Of a stretch of DNA of 64,000 nt, positions 33,249-43,306 are shown piece by piece. This DNA comes from Metamycoplasma cloacale (GTDB lineage Bacteria; Bacillota_I; Bacilli_A; Mycoplasmatales; Metamycoplasmataceae), in NCBI RefSeq assembly GCF_900660735.1, contig NZ_LR215049.1, positions 434,001 to 498,000 on the forward strand. The letters run 5' to 3'. The notes beneath the pieces are model-generated. The model ran no database searches. It was not told where the DNA came from and saw nothing but the letters and a program-made list of their open reading frames with translations. The position numbers were made by a program, and so were the translations under genes. Position 1 is the stretch's first letter. Each line of letters starts with the position of its first letter.

Positions 33249-36200
33249 TTATTTAGGATCACCCAGTGTTCCATCGTATTTATTCATTTCGGTTTTTAAT
33301 TTGTTGTATGCTTCTTCATATCTACCTAATTGATATGCATAATTTGCATGATATATTATGGTTGTAATACTTTCGGTCGCATATGATGGGAAAATATTAA
33401 ATGCCAAACCAAAATCAACACGTGATTTAAGAATATTGTATTTTTTCTTTCAATTATATTCAAACTCATCATAATATATGAAGTTTGAATTTACAATTGC
33501 TTCAGAAGATGTTTTTTCATTATATCAATTTGTATCCATAATGGTATCCGCTTTATAAACAGGTAATCAATTTATAGAAACTGTTTTAAAACTAAAATGA
33601 TATTTATCTTGCATTTTCATTAATGCTTCATAGAATTCAAATAATAAATTGGTGTTTTCAGCTTTTAAGAATGATTTGTGTTCATTCACAACAACTCCTG
33701 ATGTATTACCATCAGCAATACGTTTTGCATTTTCAAAGGCATTATATAGTGATCTTAATGCAACAACTTGGTCTGCAAATACACCAGATGTTGTTATAAC
33801 ACCTTCATAATCTTTTAAACGACCTTCTAGATACAATGTTGCACCTTCGTGTTTAATATTTTGATTATATGATGTCTTCTTATAATTGCTTAATCAATCA
33901 TTTATTTTTAATTTCATTGCATAAAATTCTTGTTGCAAGTCACCTTTACTTTGTACAGTATATTTATCAATATTTCTTGTGAAATTATTGTATATACTTT
34001 GTAATTTACCATTTAAATAGTTTAAAACTTGATTGCGTTCTGAATTATTTGAAATACTTGTGGTAGTTTCTTTAGTGATCATTGATAAATTATTTAAAAT
34101 TTCAACAAATTTATCAACATATTGTAAAGTATTTGTAACAATTGGAATATAACCGTCTTGTGTTAAAACAAGATTTAATGCTCTAGAACTATCTTGAGCT
34201 CATTTACTTGGTAAAGTATCTGTAATCGCTGAAATTACACTGTTATTAAATCTATTTTTATAATTTGAAATTTTAGGAATAATTCTTTCAGCTGTTTCAT
34301 TTGTGAACAAACCCCGTCAATTTACACTATGTTGAGAACCATAGTATTTTCTAGCAAGTTTTTGTCATGTTGTTGCTTGACCAGTTCCTCTATGGTTAAC
34401 TCAATCAACATCTGCTGTAGACATAAAGTAAATATATAATTCTTCTACAGTTTTTGCATATGTTTGAACAGCTAATGAATATGCAATGTTATTTTTATTT
34501 GAGTTTCATTTATTTTTATATTCATCAAATTTATTTGTCACTTTTTCAAATAATTTCTTAAATTCTGCTTTAATTACTCTTCTAGCTAAGTTATCAGTTA
34601 CACCATCACTTAATATTTGAGCACGAGAATTTAATTCATTTAGAGTAAGCTCTGTTTCTTTAATTACTTGATTGTTTCAATCTTTCATATCTTCGGAAGC
34701 GAATTTTGAAACAATATCATTATTTCTATTCTTAATATTTCTAATTTTTTCATTTAACAAATCATTTTTGCCTTTAAATTCATCAATGATTTTTTCATAT
34801 CTACCTTGTTGTAAATCATTTGAATTTGCATTGTAGTTAATTAATGGTTTAATATCTGTATTATATGTTTCTAATTCTTTAAATAAAAATGGATTTTCTA
34901 ACATATTTGCTGATGCTAAGCTGGCATCAGCGCTCAATGATACATTACGTTCTCTTTCTTTTTCCATTATAGATGAAAGTACAGTATTAACTTGTGCTTT
35001 TAATGTATTAATTGAAGTATTACCTTTTTGAATATCAAAATTATCAATTGTATTACGTTCTTCTGCTTTTAAAGTTGTGGCAACTGTTTTAGCATCAGTA
35101 AAGAATTTTTCTTTAGCATATTGTGGATATTTAGTTTCTAGATGAGCAAGACTATTTTGTAGATCATAATATTCATTAAACGAATTTGAAAAATCATATG
35201 CTTTTTTCAATGCTTCATATTGAGTTCTAATACCTAATTGTTCTTTCTTTAAAAATGCTTGATTTTCTTTTTCTTTAATTGAAGGAAGAAGAACATTCAA
35301 TTTATCTTTTAAAGCAGAAGCATTAGTAGATTGTTTGGTAAATTTATCAACATTTTCAACTAATTTAACAAATTTATCATGTTCTGAATATAAATCGATT
35401 TCATTTAAACGTTTTTCTAGTTCTTTATTTGCTACTACAAGTTTTGATTCGTCGGTATGTTCATTATATGAATCATATGAAGATAGTAATGATTTAAGTT
35501 CATTAATTTTAGATACAGTTGTTGGGTCAGTATAATCAGCAGAAATATATATAGAAGCATTTGATTTTAATGTCTTAAATGTTGAATATGCTTTTTCTTT
35601 AATTTCATTCTTAATTGTTTCAACATATTTATGTAATTCTAAAGACTTTGTATCCTTGTTAGTTTCAGTTCATGAACTAGTATTATTATATTCGGCAAGC
35701 TTATTTTCTAATTTATTTTGAATTGAAGGGTATTCAACAACAGGAGCTGATTTTGAATAACTACGCGCTTCGTTAATTGTTGAGGTTAATACATTATTTA
35801 TAGTATCGGAAATTAATGTATTAATTTCTTTTGTATATTGCTTTAATAATTCGTTACTAATATTAGGTGCTTTTGATTTCGCATCATAATCACTAATATG
35901 GGTTGTCAAAGGTTGAGCTGCATTGTTGTTTCAAGTAGCTAAAGATTTTTGATATGTTTTTAATTTATTCAAAGCATCGGCAAATTCCATTAAAGCATTA
36001 TTCGCAGTTATTTTTTCAATTTCAGAAATAACCTTTTCTAATTTTATTTTTGCTGCTTCAATTGATTCTTTAGTTCTATCATTTGCTTCAACTGCATTTT
36101 TAGTTTCAACCATTACTTGATCTAATTTTATTTTTTCAGCAGAATTATTTTCTAATCTACTATGCAATAATTGTGCTTTATTAAAAACACTAATATATTC

Positions 36201-37895
36201 ATCGCCAGCTTTTGCAATTTCATAATCTTTATTAGTTTTTTCAATTGCATTTTCTAAAATAGATTTTTGATTATTAATATTTTCGACAGTAGGAGTTGTT
36301 TCAACACTATTTGTAGTTAAATTAATTTGATTTTCTAAATAATGTTTAATTACTATGTAATTTTCTAATTTAGGATCATCTTTTAAAATGTTTGCTTTTT
36401 CTAACACTTTATTAAACTCTGATTTTGCATCAATAATTCCTTTGGCTGATAATGCATCTAAATATTCCGCTTTCAAGCTAGATACAATACTCATAATTGT
36501 TTCAATAGAATCATTTTCAGCAACAACTGCATTATTTTTAGTTAAAATTGAATTTTCAAGATTTGTTTTAAGGTCATTATATTTTCCATCAGTTCATTTA
36601 CTAATTTCTTTATTAATTGAATCTTTTAAATCATTAAATTCTTTTTTGGCGTCATTTAGTTCAATTTGTTTTTTGGCATTAAGAGCATTTTGGTATTCTT
36701 GTTTTAGATTCTTAATTGCATCAGAAAGCTCTTTTGACGTAGTTGATTCAAGGTCAGCAATTGCCAATTTAGCATCAGCTGATGAAATTAATGGGTTTTT
36801 AATATCATCAAATTTTGGAGATACTCATTGATTTGCATCTAATTTAATATCTGATGCTAATTTCTTTAATTCTGCAACTAAACGTTTATGAATTTCTGCT
36901 TCACTTAATGTATCAATTTCTTCTTTGTTATTTTTTGCTTCATCAAATTTAGTTTCTAATTCCTTAATTATATTTCTAATAACTTCTGCTGAACTAGTTT
37001 CATTATTTACTTCTTCAGTTTTGCTATTGATGAAGTTTTCAAGTTCTTCTTTAATATCGGCATATTTTGGATCATCTCATTTAGAAATTTCTTTATTAAT
37101 AATGCCTACTAAATTTGCAAAATCTGATTTAGCATCAATAATATCTTTTTTAACTTTTGTGTTATCAAATGTTTTCTTTAAAGCTTCCAATTGAGTTTGA
37201 ATTTCGGCAGATGTTAAACTTGGATTAGAAACTGTTTGCAAGCCTTTTTCAATTTCAGTATTTAAACTGTTTTTAATGTCATTGTATTTTGGATCATTTC
37301 AATTTGAAATTTCTTCTTTAATGTCATTAGCCATTTTTTTGAATTGATCAACTAATGCGCTACGATTTCCCGCTTCATTGTTTGCAACTTCATTTTTAGC
37401 TTCTTGCAATTTATTGCTTAAAACATTGATTTCATTTTCAATTTCAGCAACAGTTTTAGCATTTATAACATTTGCATTGCTTGTATTTAATTGCTCATTT
37501 AAATGATTGAAGATATCTTTAGTTTTCTCACCATTGATACTATCTAGGTATTCTTTAACTTCCTTAGCTAGATCACCATATCTATTCTTTTCTTTTAAAA
37601 TTTCAAAATTATGTCTACCATCTTGCAATGTTGTTTTCAAATCTGAAATTTTTCCACCAATTTTAGCTTTGTTCAATTTTTCTATCAATGAAGTTGCTTC
37701 ATTTTTCAACTCCATTTTATTTTCAACGCCTAAATTTTCTTTGGTATAATCATCAATTTCATTAATTAATTTATTAATTTCTGTTTTTAAACTTTCATCC
37801 CTTAATAAAACATATGCTGTTCCCGCAACTGCACCAGTAACAGATAATCCTAAGATTGTAGTAAGAATAATTTTAACTTTTCTACTTTTGCTCAT
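33249..37895 (-). CDS. giant coiled-coil surface protein with internal repeats
   Basis: 1548 residues. One N-terminal signal anchor (about residues 7-32, KVKIILTTILGLSVTGAVAG) with no lipobox, then an almost wholly helical, Lys/Glu/Asn-rich chain. The first third holds at least four degenerate repeats of about 100 residues marked by INKEISKWDDPKYADIK and relatives (IKEEISNWNDPKYNDIK, ANQWVSPKFDDIK, INKEISKWTDGKYNDLK). The last 450 residues are richer in aromatic residues and Trp (TGA) and may form the tip. It looks like an adhesin or a cell-surface stalk protein of the hominis group. The start follows a weak AAGTGAG. A 16-base homopolymer tract lies upstream. Confidence 0.85.
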
Positions 37896-37990
37896 AAAAC
37901 TACTCACTTTCTATAAATTATTTACTAATTTATTTTTAATAAAATCACTAAAAAACGTAAAAAGAATATCAAAAAAATGAATATTTTTTG

Positions 37991-38026
37991 AAAAAAAAAA
38001 AAAAAACATTGGTTTTTCAATGTTTT
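37991..38026 (-). terminator. terminator with a 16-T tract after the azoreductase gene
   Basis: Minus strand AAACATTG-AAAAAC-CAATGTTT followed by an unbroken run of 16 T (complement of A at 37991-38006). It ends the azoreductase gene and lies about 100 bases upstream of the coiled-coil protein start. Confidence 0.82.
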
Positions 38027-38038
38027 TAATTGATTTTA

Positions 38039-38638
38039 TTAAAATTTTTTTGCTTTTTCTATTATTTCTTCTTTTTTAAATAATCAATGTTCTTCTTTAG
38101 ATTTTAAGGCAAATTCTTTTGTTTTTGTACCTGCAATTAAAATACTTTCATTAACATTTAAACCTAAAAATTTAAATGTTTCTTCAAGATATTTAACATG
38201 GTTTCCTCATAAATATCAATCCTCTGGAGCGCCTTGAGTAGCAATAACTTGCAATTTAAGATTTTTAAGCAAACCTATTGCATCTCCTTTGTTTGAATAT
38301 TTATATGAAAATGTTTCATTAGCCATACAAATATGATCAATAAAGTTTTTTAAAGTGGCAGGAATATTGAAATTAATCATTGATGTTACAATAATTAATT
38401 TATTTGATTCTTTTAATTCTTTAATAAAATCTAAACTATCTGTTTGATTAAAGAAAGTGGCAAAATTATTTGAATTTAAGGTTTTATTAGCCATAGGTAA
38501 TTCATTTAAATCATAAAACTTAAATTCATCATCAGGATTTATTAATTTATATTCATTTAAATATTTTTCATAAAAGAAATAACTTAATGAATTTTCTTTT
38601 AAGGAAGGTGATGCATATAAAACAATTACTTTATTCAT
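38039..38638 (-). CDS. FMN-dependent NADH-azoreductase-like flavoprotein
   Basis: 199 residues with a flavodoxin-like fold. The N-terminal phosphate-binding segment KVIVLYASPSLKENSLS, the middle LIIVTSMINFNIPATLKNFIDHI (close to the typical P-M-x-N-F-x-I-P-x-x-L-K azoreductase block) and VIATQGAPEDW are diagnostic of the AcpD/AzoR family, which reduces quinones and azo compounds with NAD(P)H through FMN. Length is normal (about 200). AGGAGG precedes the start. It probably serves redox stress defence; substrate not known. Confidence 0.88.
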
Positions 38639-38668
38639 AAAACCTCCTATTTGTAGTTGTTAATATGT

Positions 38669-39304
38669 TTATTTTTCTTGTTTTTCTTTGATATATTCAA
38701 TAGCTTTAATAACAAATGCACCTAAAATATTGCTTAAATAATGTTTTGTTGTGCCTAATTCCATGTTTTCTAAAACAATTGGAATTGTATTATCAAGCAC
38801 ATTTGATGCTTGAATTGTTGAAAATTTTAATTTTCCACCATCTTCTTTCAATACTTTAGTCATTTCATCATAAGCCAATTGTTTATCGCAATAAATATGC
38901 ATTGGTTCAGGACCTTTAGCACTATCTAACATCGCAATTAAAGAATAAGATTGATTTTCACCTGTTAAATGTGAAAGAAGTATTTCTAATAAGTGCTTTT
39001 GCAAGGCACTATTATGATAATTTAATGATTCATTACCATAATTTCAAACCAATTTATCTGAAACAAATTTATCATATATTTTATTTTCAGTAATAAAAAA
39101 TTCATTATCAATAAGATATAATTCATCATATTTTTTTTCAATATCATAACTAGATAATTTTGTTAATTCACATGCTTTGATTTCATTATCATGTTGAACA
39201 TTTGAAACTTTAATATAAATGGTGTATTCAGTTGTTCTCATTAGGGGAAAAACATTATAATCAGTATGGTTTGGTATTAGCATTAATAATCTTGTACAAA
39301 TCAT
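38669..39304 (-). CDS. unrecognised protein downstream of the SRP RNA
   Basis: 211 residues, soluble, no signal or membrane segment; I do not recognise a family. The N-terminal half is beta-rich (YTIYIKVSNVQHDNEIKACE), the C-terminal half is helical (QKHLLEILLSHL; ILGAFVIKAIEYIKEKQEK). The ATG at 39304 is chosen because AGGAG lies 9 bases upstream; an alternative GTG at 39340 would fall inside the SRP RNA. The start codon and ribosome site lie in an 11-bp hairpin (39303-39333). Followed closely by the azoreductase gene (30 bases). Confidence 0.72.
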
Positions 39305-39333
39305 GGTTTTTATCTCCTGTATATAAAAACCAT
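39303..39333 (-). promoter_or_regulatory. start-codon hairpin downstream of SRP RNA
   Basis: On the minus strand ATGGTTTTTAT (39333-39323) and ATAAAAACCAT (39313-39303) form a perfect 11-bp inverted repeat. The 9-base loop ATACAGGAG holds the Shine-Dalgarno and the second arm holds the first two bases of the start codon. The first arm is also the 3' end of the SRP RNA. Confidence 0.65.
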
Positions 39334-39406
39334 AAGACACGACACTTCTCGATATGGCTGCTATATCTCTATCCTGACCAGGTTACAAGGTTGTCATTCT
39401 CATGGC
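39325..39406 (-). ncRNA. ffs: signal recognition particle RNA (small bacterial type)
   Basis: About 80 bases. The Ffh-binding domain IV is clear: the minus strand reads CCTGGTCAGGATAGAGATAT then AGCAGCCATATCGAG, matching the symmetric-loop pattern GUCAGG...AGCAG. The outer arms CCATGAGA (39405-39398) and TCTTATGG (39337-39330) pair with one G-U. It lacks the Alu domain, as in other mollicutes. A TATAAT box (39418-39413) stands 6-7 bases before the 5' end and TTGATT 16 bases further up. Ends are approximate. Confidence 0.88.
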
Positions 39407-39412
39407 TTTATT

Positions 39413-39440
39413 ATTATAACACATTATAAATAATAATCAA
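39413..39440 (-). promoter_or_regulatory. SRP RNA promoter
   Basis: Minus strand TTGATT, 16 bases, TATAAT (39418-39413), then the first base of the SRP RNA about 7 bases on: the best spaced promoter seen in the window. Confidence 0.75.
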
Positions 39441-39566
39441 TTTAAGATTTTATGTATAAACTATCTACAAGGGTTTTTTCACATAAAATTTTTTCTTTTA
39501 AATCGATATTACCAATAGTTGCAAAATTATTATAAAATTTTAAATATATAAATTCAAGGGGGATTT

Positions 39567-40499
39567 ATGAATGAAGAAAAAATTTATGTATTTAGTTATG
39601 GAACAATTCAAGATCCTAAATTCTATGAACCGTTATTAGGAAAAAATGTAATTAAACACCCAGCTGTGTTAAATGGTTTTATGAAATGTTATGATCAAAC
39701 AAATTATTTCTTATTAAAAAAAGATAAATATTCACAAGTAAAAGGTACAATTTTTGAAGTCACAGTTGATCAATTATTTATGCTAGATCGTTGAGAAATG
39801 TTTCCACAATACGGAAGATTTCAAGCCAATGTTTTAATAACAGATAAAAATGAAATTATAGAAAATGTTTATGTATATTCAAAATTAGAAGCAGGGGAAT
39901 GAAAAAAAGTTGATGAAACAATGAAATTTTCAAACAATCCTAATGAAAATGATCAAAATATGAAATCATTCATTGAATTAGAAGAAAGAACAAAAGAATT
40001 TCCATTATACGATTTTCTTTTCCTATATAAATCAACTAAAGAACTAAATGAAAACGTTAAAACATGAACTCATCCTTATGTTGCAATTATGTTTGAAGGA
40101 AAAAAAGATAATCAATTAGTTAAATATGTTGTTCATGGAACAATTATCGAACTAACTTTACATAATCAACATTTTTTAGGATTCCTTATGTTTTCTAAAA
40201 AAGATATTAATTCAGGTCTTGATTATCAAGCATTATTCAATAATGAAGCAAAATTAGAAAACTTTACAATCAAATACATTCCACTAGTTCAAAATCTAAA
40301 TCTAAATTATTTTACCGAAAATTTACCTTGATATTATTTATCAAACAAATTAGACAAAGAATTACCTCAAGCAAAGCTTGGTGTTGCAAATAATGCTCTT
40401 GAACTTGCATTACCAGTATTTCATATCGATCCTTGATATCGTTTAAACCAAATGCTAAATGCTTATGTTAGAAATTATGAAAATAATGAAGGTAAATAA
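39567..40499 (+). CDS. gamma-glutamylcyclotransferase-like (AIG2-like) protein
   Basis: 310 residues. The N-terminus VFSYGTIQDPKFYEPLLGK is the Y-G-T/S-L substrate-loop pattern of the GGCT-like fold, and KGTIFEVTVDQLFMLDRWE matches the second core block (G-x-x-Y-x-V-x-x-x-x-L-x-x-L-D). Family members act on gamma-glutamyl or similar amides. The protein is about twice the usual length; the C-terminal half has a second, weaker copy of the pattern (VHGTIIELTLHNQHF). Whether it has activity is not clear. SD AGGGGGAT. The stop overlaps the uvrC start. Confidence 0.72.
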
Positions 40500-42112
40500 T
40501 GCTTGATAATCCCAAAGAATTAATTAAAACACTGCCAGAAACACCGGGAGTGTATTTGTGATATAACAAAAACAAAGAAATAATATATGTAGGTAAAGCA
40601 AAGAATTTAAAAAATCGTGTATCATGTTATTTAAATGGGACTGCAGACAATTCATATTTAACACCTAAATTACTTCAAGACATTGATTCGCTTGAATTAA
40701 TTGAACTAAAAACAGATAATGACGCTTTAAATAAAGAACGTGAATTAATTTATAAATATAATCCAAAATATAATGTTAAATTACCAATTAACCCATATTT
40801 TCCATACATTCATGTTTTTTATAATAAAAAAATACATACAATTGAAATTAGAAAAGGCAACGGGAACGTTAATGAATGAAATTATGCTTGTTTCGGCCCT
40901 TTAATTAAGAAAAACAGTTATTGAGAAGATACAAAAAAATATCTTCAATTGCATCTTTTAAATAATGAAAACATAACTGAAGTTAAACGTTATAATGAAG
41001 CAAATGCAAGACTTAAATTAAAAGAAATTAAAGAAATTTTTAAAAATCCCGATTTATTAATTAAACGATTAAGAAAATACGAAAACAATGCAAGAAAAAA
41101 TTTCAACTTTGAATTAGCTGAAACTTACAAAAATGTTGCTTCTGTTTTTGAAACAAATGTCAACAATCATTTATATTTAAAACACCCTCTTTTAAGTAAA
41201 ACACCATATGATATTTTAAATTTCAAAAAATACGAATATAAAAATGATATCTATGTTTTGTTTTATGCTGAACGTTTTATTAATAAAAAGCAATCTAATC
41301 AATATTCAGAAATAATTAAAATCAATCGTGATATTGATGATAATGAATTATTAAATGCTTTAATTAAATGATATGAAACAATCAATAACCTTACTCATTG
41401 AATATATATTGATAATCAATATCTAAAACTACCTTCAATTTATGAAAATGATTTTAATTTTAAACCAATTGAGAACATTGATGTTTTTGAAACAATGGAA
41501 GTTATTATGAACGAGTTGTTTAAATCCAAAATTGAAACAGCAATTTCTTATTATCAAAAAGAATTTTTATATCAAACTGAAATGTTGAGTAATTTAAGTG
41601 ATATTCTAAACATTAAAAACTTGAAAAACTTCGCAATTATTGATAACTCTTTTCAAAATAAAAAAGATATTTCGTGCGGAGTAATTCATTATTATCAAAA
41701 TGCAATTTTAACCAATCAATTTGTCAAAAAACTAAATACAGAAATTGGTAATTACAGTGATATTAATTACATGAAAGAAATTATTGCAAAATACATCAAG
41801 GAAAGAAAAGATCAATACAATAATTTAGATGTTATTTTCCTCGATGGTCATAATCAACAAATTAAATCTGTATTATCAATCTTACAGCAAGCATATGATA
41901 AAAAAATAATTACAGAAATTAAACCAATCTTTGGACTAAAGAAAAAAGAACACACTTTCTATCAAATCGTTGATATTGATGACAATGAAATTCTTAATGT
42001 AAAAGAGATAACTAAAAAATTCTTTTTAGAAAAACAAGAAATTGTCGATAAACACGCAAACAAAACTCGTCGTTTTATTTCAAAAATTGCAATGAAAAAT
42101 AGTCTTAAATAA
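40499..42112 (+). CDS. uvrC: excinuclease subunit C, short divergent form
   Basis: Nuclease that cuts DNA on both sides of UvrB-bound damage. 537 residues against the usual 580-610. The N-terminal GIY-YIG domain is sound: PGVYLWYNKNKEIIYVGKAK, an Arg in KNLKNR and a Glu in NKERELIYKYNPKYNVKL. The UvrB-binding loop is recognisable (NARKNFNFELAETYKN). The C-terminal RNase H-like part is weak (IIDNSFQ for the usual D-x-S-H; FLDGHNQQIKSV for D-G-G-x-x-Q), and the helix-hairpin-helix end is absent. The second cut may be impaired. TAATG overlap with the preceding gene. Confidence 0.85.
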
Positions 42113-42201
42113 TTAAAAATGACTAAATAGCCTCCAATATAATCAGCATTTTTATACAAGAAAAATTTATTAAAATAAAATTTATATATTTTTAAATGTG
42201 C

Positions 42202-42207
42202 TATAAT
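42202..42207 (+). promoter_or_regulatory. -10 box of tRNA-Arg
   Basis: TATAAT 11 bases before the tRNA. Confidence 0.6.
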
Positions 42208-42218
42208 ATTGGTGTTGT

Positions 42219-42294
42219 GGTCGCGTAGCTCAGGGGATAGAGCACATGCCTTCTAAGCCTGTTGTCGCAAGTTCGATTCTTGCCGCGATCGCCA
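42219..42294 (+). tRNA. tRNA-Arg (UCU anticodon)
   Basis: 76 bases with encoded CCA. Acceptor GGTCGCG/CGCGATC (one G-U), D arm GCTC/GAGC, anticodon loop CTTCTAA (anticodon TCT, reads AGA), T arm GCAAG-TTCGATT-CTTGC. The anticodon stem has one mismatch. Followed by a T-run. Confidence 0.95.
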
Positions 42295-42383
42295 TTTTTT
42301 TTATATCTTTTTTACAAAAATGATAAATATTTGCTAATTTAATTCAAAAAATCTAGTATAATAATTATCGCAATTGCGTTAAT

Positions 42384-42457
42384 GCGAATGTAGTTTAATG
42401 GTAGAACTTTAGCCTTCCAAGCTAACTACGAGGGTTCGATTCCCTTCATTCGCACCA
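42384..42457 (+). tRNA. tRNA-Gly (UCC anticodon)
   Basis: 74 bases with CCA. Acceptor GCGAATG/CATTCGC, anticodon stem TTAGC/GCTAA, loop CTTCCAA so anticodon TCC. T arm AGGG-TTCGATT-CCCT. One base before the next tRNA. Confidence 0.95.
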
Positions 42458-42458
42458 C

Positions 42459-42532
42459 GCGAATGTAGTTCAATGGTAGAACATCAGATTGCCATTCTGA
42501 ATACGAGGGTTCGATTCCCTTCATTCGCACCA
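42459..42532 (+). tRNA. tRNA-Gly (GCC anticodon)
   Basis: 74 bases with CCA; almost identical to the preceding tRNA outside the anticodon arm, so the pair arose by duplication. Anticodon stem TCAGA/TCTGA, loop TTGCCAT, anticodon GCC. Many mycoplasmas use only one tRNA-Gly (UCC), so keeping both is mildly notable. Confidence 0.95.
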
Positions 42533-42575
42533 TGAGAAAAAAGCAAAACAAGGGTGCAATTCCCTAATTCTCACC
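42533..42575 (+). other. tRNA-like mini-hairpin (acceptor plus T arm only)
   Basis: Directly after the CCA of tRNA-Gly(GCC): TGAGAA (42533-42538) can pair with TTCTCA at 42568-42573, and inside AGGG-TGCAATT-CCCT forms a T-arm-like hairpin; the segment ends CC. D and anticodon arms are missing. Either the wreck of a third tandem tRNA or a 3' processing structure. Confidence 0.45.
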
Positions 42576-42582
42576 TTAATTT

Positions 42583-42611
42583 AAATCGGTTAATGCCGAT
42601 TTTTTATTTTG
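42583..42611 (+). terminator. tRNA cluster terminator
   Basis: AAATCGG (42583-42589) with CCGATTT (42596-42602), then TTTTATTTT. Confidence 0.85.
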
Positions 42612-42693
42612 AACACCACATAAAATGCAAGATTTTCATTATATAATTCTTATGCAAAGATTCACAAGCTAAATAATACAAAGGAGAATAAAT

Positions 42694-43266
42694 ATGAAAA
42701 ATAAAGAAAAATTACATTTATTAGTGTTAGTTGAAGATGGATTTAATGATGTGGAATTAACATCAGTTTTATCTTGTTTATCTAAAAGCGAAAAATGAAC
42801 ATTTACATATTTTCACAATACTAAAACAAACATTAAAAGTCAATATGGTACATATGCATTACAAGCAACAACTCATGTTGATCTAAATGCTTATGATGCA
42901 ATTTTCATTCCTGGAGGTCCTGCTGCGCAATTGCTTAGATCAAATGAACAAGCGCAAACAATTATTAAAGATTTTTGAACCAAAAACAAACCTATATATG
43001 CAATTTGTGATGCACCTAATGTTCTTTTTGAAAAAGGACTAGTTGCAAAAAATGCATCTTATTCTTCATTCCCAATTCAATCTGGAAATGACAATCTAAA
43101 TTATCCAGGAACAAACAGAAATGCAAATATGGTAACTAATTACGAAAACAAATTAATTACCGGTAGATGTGCTGCAGCTGGGATTGATTTAGGTTTAGAA
43201 ATTGTTAAAACTACTTGTGATATTGACACATATAATTTGGTTCATTTCTACATGTATGCTAAATAA
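42694..43266 (+). CDS. DJ-1/PfpI family protein
   Basis: 190 residues with the DJ-1/PfpI glutamine amidotransferase-like fold. FIPGGPAAQLL marks the start of the domain core and YAICDAPNVLFEKGL carries the nucleophile elbow with C105; the acidic partner is near E14 (VLVEDGFNDVE). Family members act as deglycases, chaperones or peptidases, so the function is not fixed. AAAGGAG precedes the ATG. Single gene with its own terminator. Confidence 0.9.
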
Positions 43267-43275
43267 ACAAAAAAT

Positions 43276-43306
43276 GCTCGTTTATTTTCAAAACGAGCTT
43301 TTATTT
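43276..43306 (+). terminator. DJ-1 gene terminator
   Basis: GCTCGTTT (43276-43283) with AAACGAGC (43291-43298) then TTTTATTTT. The A-rich 5' flank lets it also serve the convergent protease gene. Confidence 0.85.

Noticed and set aside
36388-37194. Plus-strand frames opposite the coiled-coil protein
   Set aside because: Composition is the reverse complement of Lys/Glu-rich repeats (Ser/Phe/Leu-rich) and there is no ribosome site; typical shadows.
39305-39340. Upstream GTG start for the gene at 38669-39304
   Set aside because: It would lie inside the SRP RNA and has no ribosome site, whereas ATG at 39304 is preceded by AGGAG.
42219-42532. Repeat resembling a CRISPR pair (GAGGGTTCGATTCCCTTCATTCGCACCA twice)
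   Set aside because: The repeat is simply the shared 3' half of two tandem tRNA-Gly genes.
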